Positions 8,592-17,084 of a stretch of 64,000 nucleotides of DNA are shown in pieces. The stretch is from Actinomycetes bacterium. GTDB lineage: Bacteria; Actinomycetota; Acidimicrobiia; Acidimicrobiales; Palsa-688. The notes below the pieces were generated by a model. It ran no database searches and was not told where the DNA came from. It worked only from the letters and a program-made list of their open reading frames with translations. The number at the start of each line of letters is the position of its first letter. Within the stretch, counting starts at the first letter, position 1. The stretch is taken from NCBI GenBank assembly GCA_021787035.1, contig JAJYMM010000236.1, positions 62,001 to 126,000 on the forward strand, given 5' to 3'. The translations under genes were made by a program, and so were the position numbers.

Positions 8592-9367
8592 CAGGTCACA
8601 GGCATGGTGAGGACTTCGGGCACTGCCTGCCTCGCCGCGCTGAGCCCGGTCAGCTGGGCGAAATAGCCAGGCCCGGCGCGGGACTCCGTGTTGGCGCACC
8701 CGCCGTCGGCGTGTGACTGGTAGCTCAGGCGGGCCGCCGCCGCAAGGTGCCTGTGCCCGGTGAAGTCGACTACTTCGAGCCCGGACCAGCGGACCTCGGT
8801 CGACGGGTCATCGCAGCGAGCGAAGACCTCTGACCATACGACGGGGCTGGCAAGGCCTGTGGCGGGCACCAGCAGGTCTCGGATGGGTGTGGCCGTGCCT
8901 GTTAGGAGGTCGGTGACCTCGGAGCGCCAAGCACCGGGACCGGCTGCGCTCACGCGGAACCGGTAGGGGCGGCCGGGCGACCAGGGGTAGTGGCAGGTGT
9001 TCGGCCCATCAACTGGAGCGAGCCCTCCCTTTGTCCCCCTCAGTTCGCTGCCGGCTGAGCTGTAGCCGCCCCAGTTGACGGCTCCCTCGGGTGCGCCTGG
9101 GTGCCATTGCAGCCCGGTGTGCCCTGCGCCGAGGTCGCGACCTCGGTCTACGAAGGATACCTGGAGGGCCCAAAAGTAAAGGCGAGGTACCGATGGCGGC
9201 GTCACGACCTCGAGCACAGCGCTCACTTCGGAAAAGGGGCCACGGTCTGGCAAGGCCCACCACAGGTGGAACGAAGATGCCCCGTTGCCAGAAGGCGGCA
9301 CACCGGCCACCCGCTCCTGCCTGCCCCCCGTCGTCAACGCTGCCCTCCAGCGGTCAGCCCACTTCAC
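8591..9367 (-). CDS. Conserved hypothetical protein, coupled to the flavin reductase
   Basis: Protein of 258 residues that I cannot assign. It is soluble, Trp- and Gly-rich, with segments such as FHLWWALPDRG, FWALQVSFVDRG, HTGLQWHPGAPEGAVNWGGY and RPYRFRVSAAGPGAWRSEV, suggesting an all-beta, jelly-roll-like carbohydrate-binding fold (inference from composition only). Four Cys are present. The C-terminus includes SYQSHADGGCANTESR. The GTG start at 9367 directly follows AAAGGA, an unusually tight spacing, so the start may be further in. It ends in a TGATG overlap with the flavin reductase gene. Confidence 0.6.
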   Translation of the reverse strand: MKWADRWRAALTTGGRQERVAGVPPSGNGASSFHLWWALPDRGPFSEVSAVLEVVTPPSVPRLYFWALQVSFVDRGRDLGAGHTGLQWHPGAPEGAVNWGGYSSAGSELRGTKGGLAPVDGPNTCHYPWSPGRPYRFRVSAAGPGAWRSEVTDLLTGTATPIRDLLVPATGLASPVVWSEVFARCDDPSTEVRWSGLEVVDFTGHRHLAAAARLSYQSHADGGCANTESRAGPGYFAQLTGLSAARQAVPEVLTMPVT

Positions 9368-9430
9368 TCCTTTGAACCTACCGGCCTAGAAACCGTTCTT
9401 CCTCCTACACCCTGGCCGTGGACGCCCGAG

Positions 9431-10924
9431 CTAGCGACCTACCGTCACTGGCTCGGCCGTCGCCGCCGGCCCGGGCTCGGAGGGGGCGCCTTTGCGGGTA
9501 CGTCGCGTGGCGGAGAAGGCGGCTGCCAGCGCCATGACGCCCACGGACACGAAGAAGGCGGTGTGGAGGCCCGAGGTGAAGGCGCGTGCCAGGCTGCCGT
9601 GGATCTTTGCCGTCCCGACGAAAATGGCGAAGGCGAGCGAACGCGAGATCGACCTGGACGCGGCGAGTATCGCCACCGAGAACGAAAATACCATCCCGAT
9701 ATTGGAGAACGTCCGGAGCATCCCCGAAGCGATGCCGAACACCTGAGGCTTTACAGCCCTCATCAATGCCGCGGAGTTGGCTGGGAAGAAACCGCTCGCT
9801 CCGATGCCGTTGACGACGCTCGCGAGCACCACGACCCACAGGCTGGTGCCGACCGAGAGGGTTGCGAACCACAAAAGCGCGATCCCCTGGAGGGCCAGGC
9901 CGGCCGTCGCGGGGACCACCGGCCCCACACGATCGGAGAGCTTGCCTGCTAGTGGCCCGAAGACGCTGCCGACCACATAGCCCGGCACGAGCAGCAAGGA
10001 GGCGTCGAGTGGCGACAGGCCTCTCGGACCTTGCAGGTACATGATCAAGAGGAAAAGGACGGCGTAGTTGGCGAGGCCTTGGAATAGTGCTGCCAGGAGG
10101 GTCGGGCTCACGGTCGGCAGCGCGAGGAGCGAGAGGTCCAGCATGGGAGCGGCCCTTTTTGTCTCCACGAGGGCGAAGGCTGCCACCAGGACAAGACCGC
10201 CGAGCAGGAACCCGGTCGTCGTGGCGTCGAGGGACGAAGTTGCGAGCCTCGTGACGGCCCAGAGGATCCCGAACAACCCGGCGCCCAGGAGGCCCATGCC
10301 GACTAGGTCCAGCTGGCGTTTTGCCCGCTCACCATGATCGTGGAGCGCTGCCGCTGTGACAAGGACGGCCACGATGCCTATCGGCACGTTGATCCAAAAG
10401 ATCCAGCGCCATGAAATGTAGGTGACGATGAGGCCGCCGAGAACGATGCCCAGGACGGCTCCAAGGCTCCAACCGACGGCGTTGTAGCCATAGGCCTTGC
10501 CCCTCTGCTCGGGTGGGAACAGGTCGGCGATTATGGCCCCGGTATTGGCGGTCATGAGTGCGCCGCCCACGCCCTGGAGGATCCGGAAGCCAACGATCGC
10601 GCCCTCGTTCCAGGAAAGGGCACAAAGCGCGGAACCTGCGATGAAGATGACCAGCCCGGCCTGGTACATGCGGACACGCCCGAACATGTCCCCAAGCCGG
10701 CCCACTTGCGTTGCCAGCAGGGTTATCACGAGCAGGTAGCCGATCACTACCCAGATGACAGACGATAGGGCCAGGTGGAGGCCACGCTCGATCTCCGGAA
10801 GCGCGAGCACCACGATCGTGGTGTCCACTGCGGTCATGAGCAGGCCGATCATGACTACGGCCAAGCCGAGGGTGGGGTGCCCGGGCTGGGCCTTTCCCTT
10901 CTGCCATGGAGAGTTGGCGGGCAT
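9431..10924 (-). CDS. MFS drug exporter, DHA2 (EmrB/QacA) family, 14 TM
   Basis: Efflux permease of 497 residues with TM1 motif VDTTIVVLALP, motif A GRLGDMFGRVRMYQAG and motif C WSLGAVLGIVLGGLI. About 14 hydrophobic segments are visible and the length is typical. The ATG at 10924 begins a short basic N-terminus (PANSPWQKGKAQ). It reads in the same direction as the CYTH-CHAD gene with a 66-base gap, so they may share transcription. The exported compound is unknown. Confidence 0.88.
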   Translation of the reverse strand: MPANSPWQKGKAQPGHPTLGLAVVMIGLLMTAVDTTIVVLALPEIERGLHLALSSVIWVVIGYLLVITLLATQVGRLGDMFGRVRMYQAGLVIFIAGSALCALSWNEGAIVGFRILQGVGGALMTANTGAIIADLFPPEQRGKAYGYNAVGWSLGAVLGIVLGGLIVTYISWRWIFWINVPIGIVAVLVTAAALHDHGERAKRQLDLVGMGLLGAGLFGILWAVTRLATSSLDATTTGFLLGGLVLVAAFALVETKRAAPMLDLSLLALPTVSPTLLAALFQGLANYAVLFLLIMYLQGPRGLSPLDASLLLVPGYVVGSVFGPLAGKLSDRVGPVVPATAGLALQGIALLWFATLSVGTSLWVVVLASVVNGIGASGFFPANSAALMRAVKPQVFGIASGMLRTFSNIGMVFSFSVAILAASRSISRSLAFAIFVGTAKIHGSLARAFTSGLHTAFFVSVGVMALAAAFSATRRTRKGAPSEPGPAATAEPVTVGR

Positions 10925-10990
10925 CGAAGGGGAGCCTAACCGACTAGGCGATCCGCCCCTCCTCGCTGCGGGCGACTGGCGCGCCCGACC

Positions 10991-13129
10991 CTAGGCGGAG
11001 AGCCACCTCGCAAGGTCTTTGCGGGCGAGACGGTGCCAATCCTCGGTCCAAGTCGCGCGGCAGGAGGACGCCGTGAAGCGAAAAGCCGCGATCAGCTGGC
11101 CGGCCACGAGAGCTACCTCGGTGCTCCCGGTCACCACGCCGTTGTTGTGCTCGTTCGCATCATGTTCGTCCACAAGGCGGTTCTGCGAGGAGAGCGGTCG
11201 CGACGCGAGGTCTCGGAGCCAGTGCTCGCTTACCACAGCGTCATGTAACGCCCCGAGGACATCTTGCAGCCCGGTGGCGGCCGCAGCCATGGAGGTCACG
11301 GCGCGCCGGCTCGGCGCTGGTCGGATGACTGGCGCCGCTGCCTCAGAGATGTAGCGGAGCCTCTTTGCCTGGATCCGCAGCTTGTGGAGCGCTTCGTCCG
11401 AGGGGCTCGTCCCGAGCCGCCTCACCGCGCGGCGTACCGAACGCCACTGAGCCCCGCCGAGTCGCGCCATCGCCGCGGCGGCGGGCACGTTTAGGTGCTC
11501 CCAGAGCTCGGCAGGTACCGCCTCCGACCGGCGGGCGAGGGCCTCGAGGGAGCGGAGCGCTGCCACGTAGCGGTCGCTCGCCATGACCTCCAAGAGACGC
11601 TGGTGGGCTGCTGCCTGCTCGGAACGTGCCGCGCTCAGCACTCTTTCGACCCCCCTTTGGTCCAAAGGCCCGAGCCTTGCGCACTCGGCCTCGAGGGCCG
11701 TCAACCTGACGTCAGCGTCGCGTGCCGCACCGAGGGCGTTGCCGACCCAGCGCATCTCCTTCCGAAGCGTTGCCATCCAGCCGTGCGCAGTGAGAGCTAC
11801 CAGCTCACCTTCCGCGCTCGCACCCTGAGCCCCGAAGCCGCCTCCGGAACCTGCCTCACCGGGGCTGGGCACGCCGGGGCTGGGCACGCCGGGGCTGGGC
11901 ACGCCGGGGCTGGGCACGCCGGGGCTGGGCACGCCGGGGCTGGGCACGCCGGTGCTGGGCAGGCGCTCACTGGCCTCGCGCGCCAAGTTGAAGGCGCTCA
12001 CCTGGTCGCTGGCTCCTCCGGGCTTGACGGATGGGCCCTGGAGGCGCCGCAATGCCCAAAGTACGGACCGCAGCCGCCGCGTCGCGACCCTCGCCTTGTG
12101 CAGGTGCTCGGGGTCGGGGTCGCCCAAGCGGACGGGCGGGTCGTGCTCGGCTATGGCGTCCAGGCAAGTGCGCGCCTGTTCTTGCAGCACGTCTGCCATG
12201 GTCAAAGCCTTCTTCGGTTTCCTTGTCGCCCCTCTTGCCCTCGGTGCGGGCACCTCTCCCACGCCAGCTTCTCCCACGCCAGCTTCTCCCACGCCAGCTT
12301 CTCCCACGCCAGCTTCTCCCACGCCAGCTTCTCCCACGCCAGCCTCTCCCACGCCAGCCTCTCCCACGCCAGCGCCGGACTGAGCCGCCGACTGCAACAC
12401 CGTCGCGAGCTTGCTCCTCCTTGAACTGCGACGTGCACCCGCCGCGACCAGTGCTTTTACCACGGACCTCAGGAGGTCTTCGGGCGAGCCTTCCTCCAGC
12501 TCGACTTCTACTTCCCGGAAGGTGAGCGTTGGAGACCTGGCTGTGCTTGTTCCCGGCACGAACGCGGTCCCTTCAACCGTGTCGTCGTCCACTTCTGCAG
12601 CTCGCCGAGACGCAACCATGACCTCGGTCCGACGGCGGGCGCTCGACAGGCGGGCGACGGCGAAAAAGGGCTCGCCGAGGGCCACCGCCGCCAGCAGCCT
12701 GACGACCTCGACAGGGGGGGTGGGCGTCCCCTCTTCGCCCTGGTGGCCCTGAGCGGGCCAATTGACTTCGGTGCGCGCGAGCGCAGGCGCCTCACCGTCC
12801 GGCGGCAGCTTTACAGTCCATTCAGAATGAGAGCCGGTGAGGTCCGAAAGCCGTTCCTCGCTCCGGCCAGCTCCATAGAGACCGCTCGGGACCGCGTACC
12901 CGCTGCGATCCTCGCCCGCCCCGTCAACAGCACGTTGTCGCCGGTACCGGAGGGCTATCCGGCGTTTCTCGAGGCGACGGTCGGCGGTGTCGTAATAGGT
13001 GGTCTCCAGGAGGAGGGTTGGCAGAGCGCGGACCTCCGCCCCCGCGATGACGCCGGTCAGGTCCGGGAGCGACCAGTCGGCGTTGACGTCGAGCTTGACC
13101 TCTCGTTCTAAGTGGTGCCAGTGCTCCAT
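10991..13129 (-). CDS. CYTH-CHAD fusion protein with two repeat-bearing linkers
   Basis: Protein of 712 residues. The N-terminal CYTH (triphosphate tunnel) domain starts with HLEREVKLDV (the ExExK signature) and continues with ETTYYDTADRRLEKRRIALRYRR. The C-terminal CHAD domain shows paired basic helices (LHKARVATRRLRSVLWALRRL and LHKLRIQAKRLRYI). CYTH enzymes hydrolyse triphosphates or polyphosphate, and CHAD domains bind polyphosphate, so a polyphosphate-related role is likely. Residues 252-291 are eight AGVGE repeats between the domains and residues 394-423 are six GVPSP repeats inside the CHAD region, both from 15-bp DNA arrays. The protein is much longer than usual for this architecture (about 500 residues) because of these linkers. 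It is divergent from murB. Confidence 0.85.
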   Translation of the reverse strand: MEHWHHLEREVKLDVNADWSLPDLTGVIAGAEVRALPTLLLETTYYDTADRRLEKRRIALRYRRQRAVDGAGEDRSGYAVPSGLYGAGRSEERLSDLTGSHSEWTVKLPPDGEAPALARTEVNWPAQGHQGEEGTPTPPVEVVRLLAAVALGEPFFAVARLSSARRRTEVMVASRRAAEVDDDTVEGTAFVPGTSTARSPTLTFREVEVELEEGSPEDLLRSVVKALVAAGARRSSRRSKLATVLQSAAQSGAGVGEAGVGEAGVGEAGVGEAGVGEAGVGEAGVGEAGVGEVPAPRARGATRKPKKALTMADVLQEQARTCLDAIAEHDPPVRLGDPDPEHLHKARVATRRLRSVLWALRRLQGPSVKPGGASDQVSAFNLAREASERLPSTGVPSPGVPSPGVPSPGVPSPGVPSPGVPSPGEAGSGGGFGAQGASAEGELVALTAHGWMATLRKEMRWVGNALGAARDADVRLTALEAECARLGPLDQRGVERVLSAARSEQAAAHQRLLEVMASDRYVAALRSLEALARRSEAVPAELWEHLNVPAAAAMARLGGAQWRSVRRAVRRLGTSPSDEALHKLRIQAKRLRYISEAAAPVIRPAPSRRAVTSMAAAATGLQDVLGALHDAVVSEHWLRDLASRPLSSQNRLVDEHDANEHNNGVVTGSTEVALVAGQLIAAFRFTASSCRATWTEDWHRLARKDLARWLSA
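11861..11950. repeat. 15-bp tandem array, 6 perfect copies, in CYTH-CHAD gene
   Basis: Six perfect copies of ggggctgggcacgcc, followed by a degenerate one. On the coding (minus) strand it gives a GVPSP pentapeptide run within the CHAD part. Confidence 0.93.
12256..12375. repeat. 15-bp tandem array, 8 copies, in CYTH-CHAD gene
   Basis: Eight copies of ctcccacgccagctt, the last three with substitutions in the final bases. On the coding strand it gives the pentapeptide AGVGE in the linker between CYTH and CHAD. It is unrelated in sequence to the other array in the same gene. Confidence 0.93.
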
Positions 13130-13235
13130 TGGTGCTCCGGTCCAACCCCGAGCGGCGCGGCCGGGTGCCGTCAGCGGTAGTTGCGAGGCAATCTAGTCGC
13201 CGGAGGGCCCAGCTAGGCTCGGTGGTGCAGACGAC

Positions 13236-14276
13236 ATGCTAACGGGCCCCTTTTTTTCCGAGCTTACGACGATGGGAGTCGGCGGCCCAGCGGAGTACTT
13301 CGCCGAGGTCCCCGATGTCCCGGCCCTTCGCGACGCCCTCTCCGACGCCCGCTCTCAGGGCCGCCAGGTGCTTGTGCTGGGTGGGGGCAGCAACCTCGTC
13401 GTCTCTGACGAGGGTTTCGCCGGCTTGGTCGTGCGCATCGGCATTAAGGGTTGCCGCAAAGACTTTGACGGGGACCTCGTAAGAGTCGACGTGGGCGCCG
13501 GCGAGGATTGGGCTTCCTTTGTCGCGCAATGCGTCTCGGAGGGCCTGTCGGGCCTGGAGTGCATGTCGGGCATCCCGGGCACCGCGGGCGCAACGCCCGT
13601 TCAAAACGTAGGAGCCTACGGCCAAGAGGTGGCCCAGGTGGCGAGAGAGGTGACGGTGTGGGACGCGAGGGGAGGATCTCTCAACGTGATGCAGGCGGAG
13701 GAGTGCGGTTTCGGTTACCGCACGAGCGTCTTCAAGCGCCAGCGACTGGAGTACGGCCCGGTCGTGACCAGCGTCACGCTTTGCCTCGAGCGTTCGGTGC
13801 TGTCGCAGCCGTTGCGCTATGGCGAGCTGTGTAGGTACATGGGCGTGAAGCTCGGTGCCAGGCCACCGCTCCGAGAAACGGCAGAGGCAGTCTTGGAACT
13901 TCGCCGCACAAAGGGGATGGTGTTGGACGCGGACGACCCAGATACCAAGAGCGCTGGGTCTTTTTTTACAAACCCGGTTCTCTCGGTTGACCAGGTGGCG
14001 GAGCTCGCGCGGCTCGCCCCCGAAGCCCCCAGCTTCAAAGTGACGGGAGGCACAAAGGTCCCTGCGGCCTGGCTGGTTGAGCACGCGGGGTTTGCCCGAG
14101 GCTTCGAGATGGGCGGAGCGGCGATTTCGTCCAAGCACACCTTGGCGATAACGGCGAAACCCGGGGGGCGCGCCTTCGATGTGGTCAGGCTGGCCAGGGC
14201 TGTGCGGGCCGGGGTGGCCTCCCGCTTCGGCATCTGGCTCGAGCCCGAGCCCACGCTGATAGGGCTTGACCTTTGA
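13236..14276 (+). CDS. murB: UDP-N-acetylenolpyruvoylglucosamine reductase MurB
   Basis: FAD enzyme that uses NADPH to reduce enolpyruvyl-UDP-GlcNAc to UDP-MurNAc, the second step of peptidoglycan precursor synthesis. The 346-residue protein carries TTMGVGGPAEYF, the FAD-binding VLGGGSNLVVSDEGF, GIPGTAGATPVQNVGAYGQEV, FGYRTSVFK, the GSFFTNPVL serine region, PAAWLVEHAGF and SSKHTLAI, all in family order. Location next to murA, which makes its substrate, fits the pathway. In many actinobacteria murB lies outside the division cluster, as here. TAGGCT about 18 bases before the ATG is a possible -10 box. Confidence 0.95.
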   Translation: MLTGPFFSELTTMGVGGPAEYFAEVPDVPALRDALSDARSQGRQVLVLGGGSNLVVSDEGFAGLVVRIGIKGCRKDFDGDLVRVDVGAGEDWASFVAQCVSEGLSGLECMSGIPGTAGATPVQNVGAYGQEVAQVAREVTVWDARGGSLNVMQAEECGFGYRTSVFKRQRLEYGPVVTSVTLCLERSVLSQPLRYGELCRYMGVKLGARPPLRETAEAVLELRRTKGMVLDADDPDTKSAGSFFTNPVLSVDQVAELARLAPEAPSFKVTGGTKVPAAWLVEHAGFARGFEMGGAAISSKHTLAITAKPGGRAFDVVRLARAVRAGVASRFGIWLEPEPTLIGLDL

Positions 14277-14285
14277 GGCCGCCCT

Positions 14286-14323
14286 TACGCGGTGCCGCTT
14301 CGCGTACGCGCTGCCGCTTCGCG
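14286..14323. repeat. 19-bp direct duplication after murB
   Basis: Two copies of tacgcggtgccgcttcgcg (one g/c difference) lie head to tail just after the murB stop. The unit is not a multiple of three, as expected outside coding sequence. Confidence 0.8.
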
Positions 14324-14388
14324 TGGACCATCTATGTGGCCGATGGCGACCTTCCCACATAACTATGCCGGCCGGCGGGAGGTTGGTG

Positions 14389-14394
14389 TATAGT
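14389..14394 (+). promoter_or_regulatory. Candidate -10 box of small RNA
   Basis: TATAGT, the same hexamer as in the mraZ promoter and upstream of gltB. No good -35 is visible 17 bases upstream. Transcription would start near 14401. Confidence 0.4.
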
Positions 14395-14400
14395 GGACAT

Positions 14401-14517
14401 CGTCCCTGAGGCTCTCCCTGCCAACAGAGGACCTAGCTCGGGGTAGGTTCCCCCCCTTCCCACCCCTTGAGCTGTTGACGAAGGACCGGCGTTCCCCCGC
14501 CGGTCCTTCGGCTTTTT
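14401..14517 (+). ncRNA. Candidate 6C-like small RNA
   Basis: Intergenic transcript candidate of about 117 nt between a TATAGT box and a strong terminator. A stem can form between agctcgggg (about 14434) and ccccttgagct (about 14463), enclosing a loop with seven consecutive C. The terminator hairpin that follows has five C in its loop, and both loops contain gttccccc. The actinobacterial 6C RNA family is defined by hairpins with C-rich loops near a terminator, so this is a reasonable candidate. I could not compare it with the family consensus. No protein frame is plausible here. Confidence 0.45.
14479..14517 (+). terminator. Rho-independent terminator
   Basis: Perfect 12-bp stem cgaaggaccggc (14479-14490) / gccggtccttcg (14499-14510), loop gttccccc, followed by a run of five T. 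It ends the candidate small RNA and possibly murB transcripts, and sits between murB and the convergent murA. It is the clearest terminator in the window. Confidence 0.9.
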
Positions 14518-14588
14518 CGGGTGAGTTTTCAGCAATAGTTTAGAATTAGTGGGGCGTTATAAAGGTTGGTACGCGGGGCGAGGGGCGC

Positions 14589-15887
14589 CTATTTCTCTTC
14601 GAGCAATAGGCCGAGCGAGCGGAGTTGCTCTGCTGGCCTGTGGTAACCGCGTATCAGGTGGCGCACGCCGTGGATGGCAGTCGGGCCAGTAGCCGCAGCA
14701 GCTGCTATCACGCTCGAAAAACCGGCCCGTACGTCGGGCACGTCGACCTCCGAACCCTGCAGTTTCGACGGCCCCCGCACGACCGCCGAATGCAGGTAGC
14801 TCGTGTCGTGGAACCGGCACGCCGGCCCGCCGAGGCACGTCGCGAACAGTTCGATCTCGCCGCCCATCGTCTTGAGTGCGGGAACGTACACGAACCGGTC
14901 TTCGTAAACGGTCTCGTGGAGGACCGACATGCCCTCCGCCTGAGTGAACAGGACCATGAGGGGCGTTTGCCAATCGGTCATGAAACCCGGGTGAACATCG
15001 GTCGACACGGCTGCGGGATGGAGGCCATCGGGGGCGAATGCCGTTATCCCGTGCTCATCGACGTCTATCTGCGCCCCCATCCTCATCAACGTTGTGATGG
15101 CCGTCACCAGGCGGTCCTGCCCGCAGCCGAGGACCCTCACACGGCCGCGCGTTATGAGGCCGGCGACGAGGTAAGAAAAGGCTTCGTTGCGGTCGCCTTG
15201 GAGCCTCGTGTGCGCGCCGTGCAGAGACGGGACACCCTCGATCACGACTCGGCGGTCAGGCGACAGCTCGATGCGGGCACCCATTCGCTGGAGGAACAGT
15301 GCTAGTTCGAGCACTTCTGGTTCGGTAGCAGCGTTGCGGATCACCGTCTTACCCTCGGCGGTGGCCGCCGACAAAAGGGCGGACTCCGTGGCGCCGACGC
15401 TCGGGTAGGGGAGCTCGATGATGCCACCGCGGAGGCGCCGGCACCTGGCATGTATCCCCTCGGCGCTCACTTCGACCTCGGCCCCCAGGTCCTCGAGTAC
15501 CTTCACGTGGAAGTCGACCGGGCGTCCCCCGATGCGGTCTCCACCTACCCTCGGCACGAACGCTTCGCCCGTAAGGTGCAGGAGCGGCCCGAGCAGTAGG
15601 ACCGGTATGCGGTTTAGGCCACTGTAGGAGAGCGGGACCTCTGGTTTGGTCTCTTCGGGTGGCGTTATCTCCAGCTTCCCGCCTTCCCTGGAAACGCCGG
15701 CGCCGATCGCTTGGAGCATGCCCGCCGTGATCTCGACGTCACCGACCTCGGGCACGTTGGAGATGGTGCTCGGGCCATCGCCGAGCAGGGTCGCGACCAT
15801 GTGTTTGGTGACGGCGTTTTTGGAACCGTAGACCCGGACATCGCCCACCAGGGGGCCATTTGGCTGGATGAACCACACGTCTGACAC
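14589..15887 (-). CDS. murA: UDP-GlcNAc 1-carboxyvinyltransferase MurA, Asp117 variant
   Basis: First committed enzyme of peptidoglycan synthesis; it transfers enolpyruvate from PEP to UDP-GlcNAc. The 432-residue protein has the Lys-Asn pair in YGSKNAVTKHM (K23, N24), the mobile loop GGDRIGGRPVDFH, TDWQTPLMVLFTQAEG (conserved Asp) and VPDVRAGFSSVIAA (conserved Arg). The loop residue that is Cys in most bacteria, and is the target of fosfomycin, is Asp117 here, the same replacement known in Mycobacterium tuberculosis MurA; the protein is therefore predicted to be fosfomycin-insensitive. The start is a GTG with only a weak upstream site. It converges on murB across the terminator. Confidence 0.93.
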   Translation of the reverse strand: MSDVWFIQPNGPLVGDVRVYGSKNAVTKHMVATLLGDGPSTISNVPEVGDVEITAGMLQAIGAGVSREGGKLEITPPEETKPEVPLSYSGLNRIPVLLLGPLLHLTGEAFVPRVGGDRIGGRPVDFHVKVLEDLGAEVEVSAEGIHARCRRLRGGIIELPYPSVGATESALLSAATAEGKTVIRNAATEPEVLELALFLQRMGARIELSPDRRVVIEGVPSLHGAHTRLQGDRNEAFSYLVAGLITRGRVRVLGCGQDRLVTAITTLMRMGAQIDVDEHGITAFAPDGLHPAAVSTDVHPGFMTDWQTPLMVLFTQAEGMSVLHETVYEDRFVYVPALKTMGGEIELFATCLGGPACRFHDTSYLHSAVVRGPSKLQGSEVDVPDVRAGFSSVIAAAAATGPTAIHGVRHLIRGYHRPAEQLRSLGLLLEEK

Positions 15888-15983
15888 GGCTCGATCTTCG
15901 CAGACGCGTGTGCGAAAGATGGGAACCCTGCTTTGGGTAGAGTTCCCCAGGCCGGTCCACGGTCGGTTGCGGGCCGGGAGATC

Positions 15984-16355
15984 TCACGAGCCGCAGCTGG
16001 ACAGCCAGCGCGCGACGAGGTCCAACAGCTCGGCTGGGCTAGCCGGCTCTGCCGACCCGATCACGGCAGCTCCGGCGGGGCCTTCCCAGACGGGCCTGCC
16101 GTCCGGCGCGTCATGCACGAGCACAAAGGTCCCGGCTTGCGTCACTGCGTAGTCGAACCAGGTCTCCGAGCCCATGTGCAGCTCGACACCAGGCGGCGTG
16201 AGCTCTTGCGCCCGCCGCCGGTTCTCCATGGACGGGCTCGGGGCCACCACCACAACCTTGGTCCCGAGGGCAGCCCGGGCATCCGGGTCGGCCAGCATGC
16301 CCCAGAACTGCTGGCAGGGGGCGCACGTAGTTGTGAGGAAGGCGAGGAGGGTCAT
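15984..16355 (-). CDS. Thioredoxin-fold protein with N-terminal CxxC
   Basis: Protein of 123 residues beginning MTLLAFLTTTCAPCQQFW, a CxxC redox motif of thioredoxin type only ten residues from the start, followed by VVVVAPSPSMENRRRAQEL and VTQAGTFVLVHDAPDGRPVWEGP. Thioredoxin normally has a further beta-alpha unit before the motif, absent here. ATG 16355 is chosen because AAGGAG lies 8 bases upstream; a GTG at 16373 would add only six residues. There is no signal peptide, so it probably acts in the cytoplasm on an unknown partner. It is divergent from the F420 reductase and upstream of murA on the same strand. Confidence 0.65.
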   Translation of the reverse strand: MTLLAFLTTTCAPCQQFWGMLADPDARAALGTKVVVVAPSPSMENRRRAQELTPPGVELHMGSETWFDYAVTQAGTFVLVHDAPDGRPVWEGPAGAAVIGSAEPASPAELLDLVARWLSSCGS

Positions 16356-16411
16356 GTCCGGCACTCCTTGCACTTTTGCCAGTTGGCGGGCCGGCGTGCA
16401 AGGCTCGGCTC

Positions 16412-17065
16412 GTGCGAGTCGGAGTACTAGGCGGCACCGGGCCTGCGGGCTCGGCGGTCGCTGTTCGCTTGGCTGCCTCCGGGCTGGAGGTCGTGGTCGG
16501 GTCGCGGAGCCTTGAGAAGGCCGCCGGTGTCGTCGAGGAGCTCGCCGATCGCTGGACGGGCCGAGGCCTCACCCTCGTGCCAGGTGACAACGGGCAAGCG
16601 GCAAGCGCCGACTTGGTTGTCCTCGCAACCCCCTGGGAAGGGGCGCTCTCTACCGTGGCCGACCTCGCGGCGGAGCTCTCTGGGAAGATCCTCGTGAGCA
16701 TGGTGAATGCGATGGCGCGCTGGGGCCAACACTTCGTGCCCCTCTTGCCGCCCACTGGCTCGGTAGCGGTGGCTGTTGCCCGCGCTCTCCCCGCGACCAG
16801 GGTGGCGGGGGCCTTCCATCACCTGCCGGCGCGCGAGCTTGGTGACCTCGGCAGCAACCTCGAGGCCGATGTGATGGTGTTCTCCGACGACCGGGCCACG
16901 ACGGACGAGGTGATCTCGCTGGTGGGCCGTATACCCGGCCTCCGAGGCTTCGACGTGGGAGGGCTTAGCTCGGCCATGGCGGTGGAGGCCCTGACGCCGG
17001 CGCTCGTCGAGCTCAACCGCCGGTACAAGGCGCACGCCTCTTTGCGGATCACGGGGCTCGGTTAG
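16412..17065 (+). CDS. F420-dependent NADP oxidoreductase-like protein (Fno/NpdG)
   Basis: Rossmann-fold oxidoreductase of 217 residues starting VRVGVLGGTGPAGSAVAVRLAASGLEVVVGSRS: the dinucleotide motif GGTGPxG and the SR pair that usually reads the NADP phosphate. LVVLATPWEG, VSMVNAM and AFHHLPA follow the family pattern. Such enzymes pass hydride between coenzyme F420 and NADP. The GTG at 16412 is chosen because homology begins immediately there; the frame extends to 16376. It lies 19 bases upstream of mshC on the same strand, a grouping of low-molecular-weight redox cofactor genes typical of actinobacteria. Confidence 0.8.
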   Translation: MRVGVLGGTGPAGSAVAVRLAASGLEVVVGSRSLEKAAGVVEELADRWTGRGLTLVPGDNGQAASADLVVLATPWEGALSTVADLAAELSGKILVSMVNAMARWGQHFVPLLPPTGSVAVAVARALPATRVAGAFHHLPARELGDLGSNLEADVMVFSDDRATTDEVISLVGRIPGLRGFDVGGLSSAMAVEALTPALVELNRRYKAHASLRITGLG

Positions 17066-17084
17066 GACGGCGGGGCGAGCCGGA

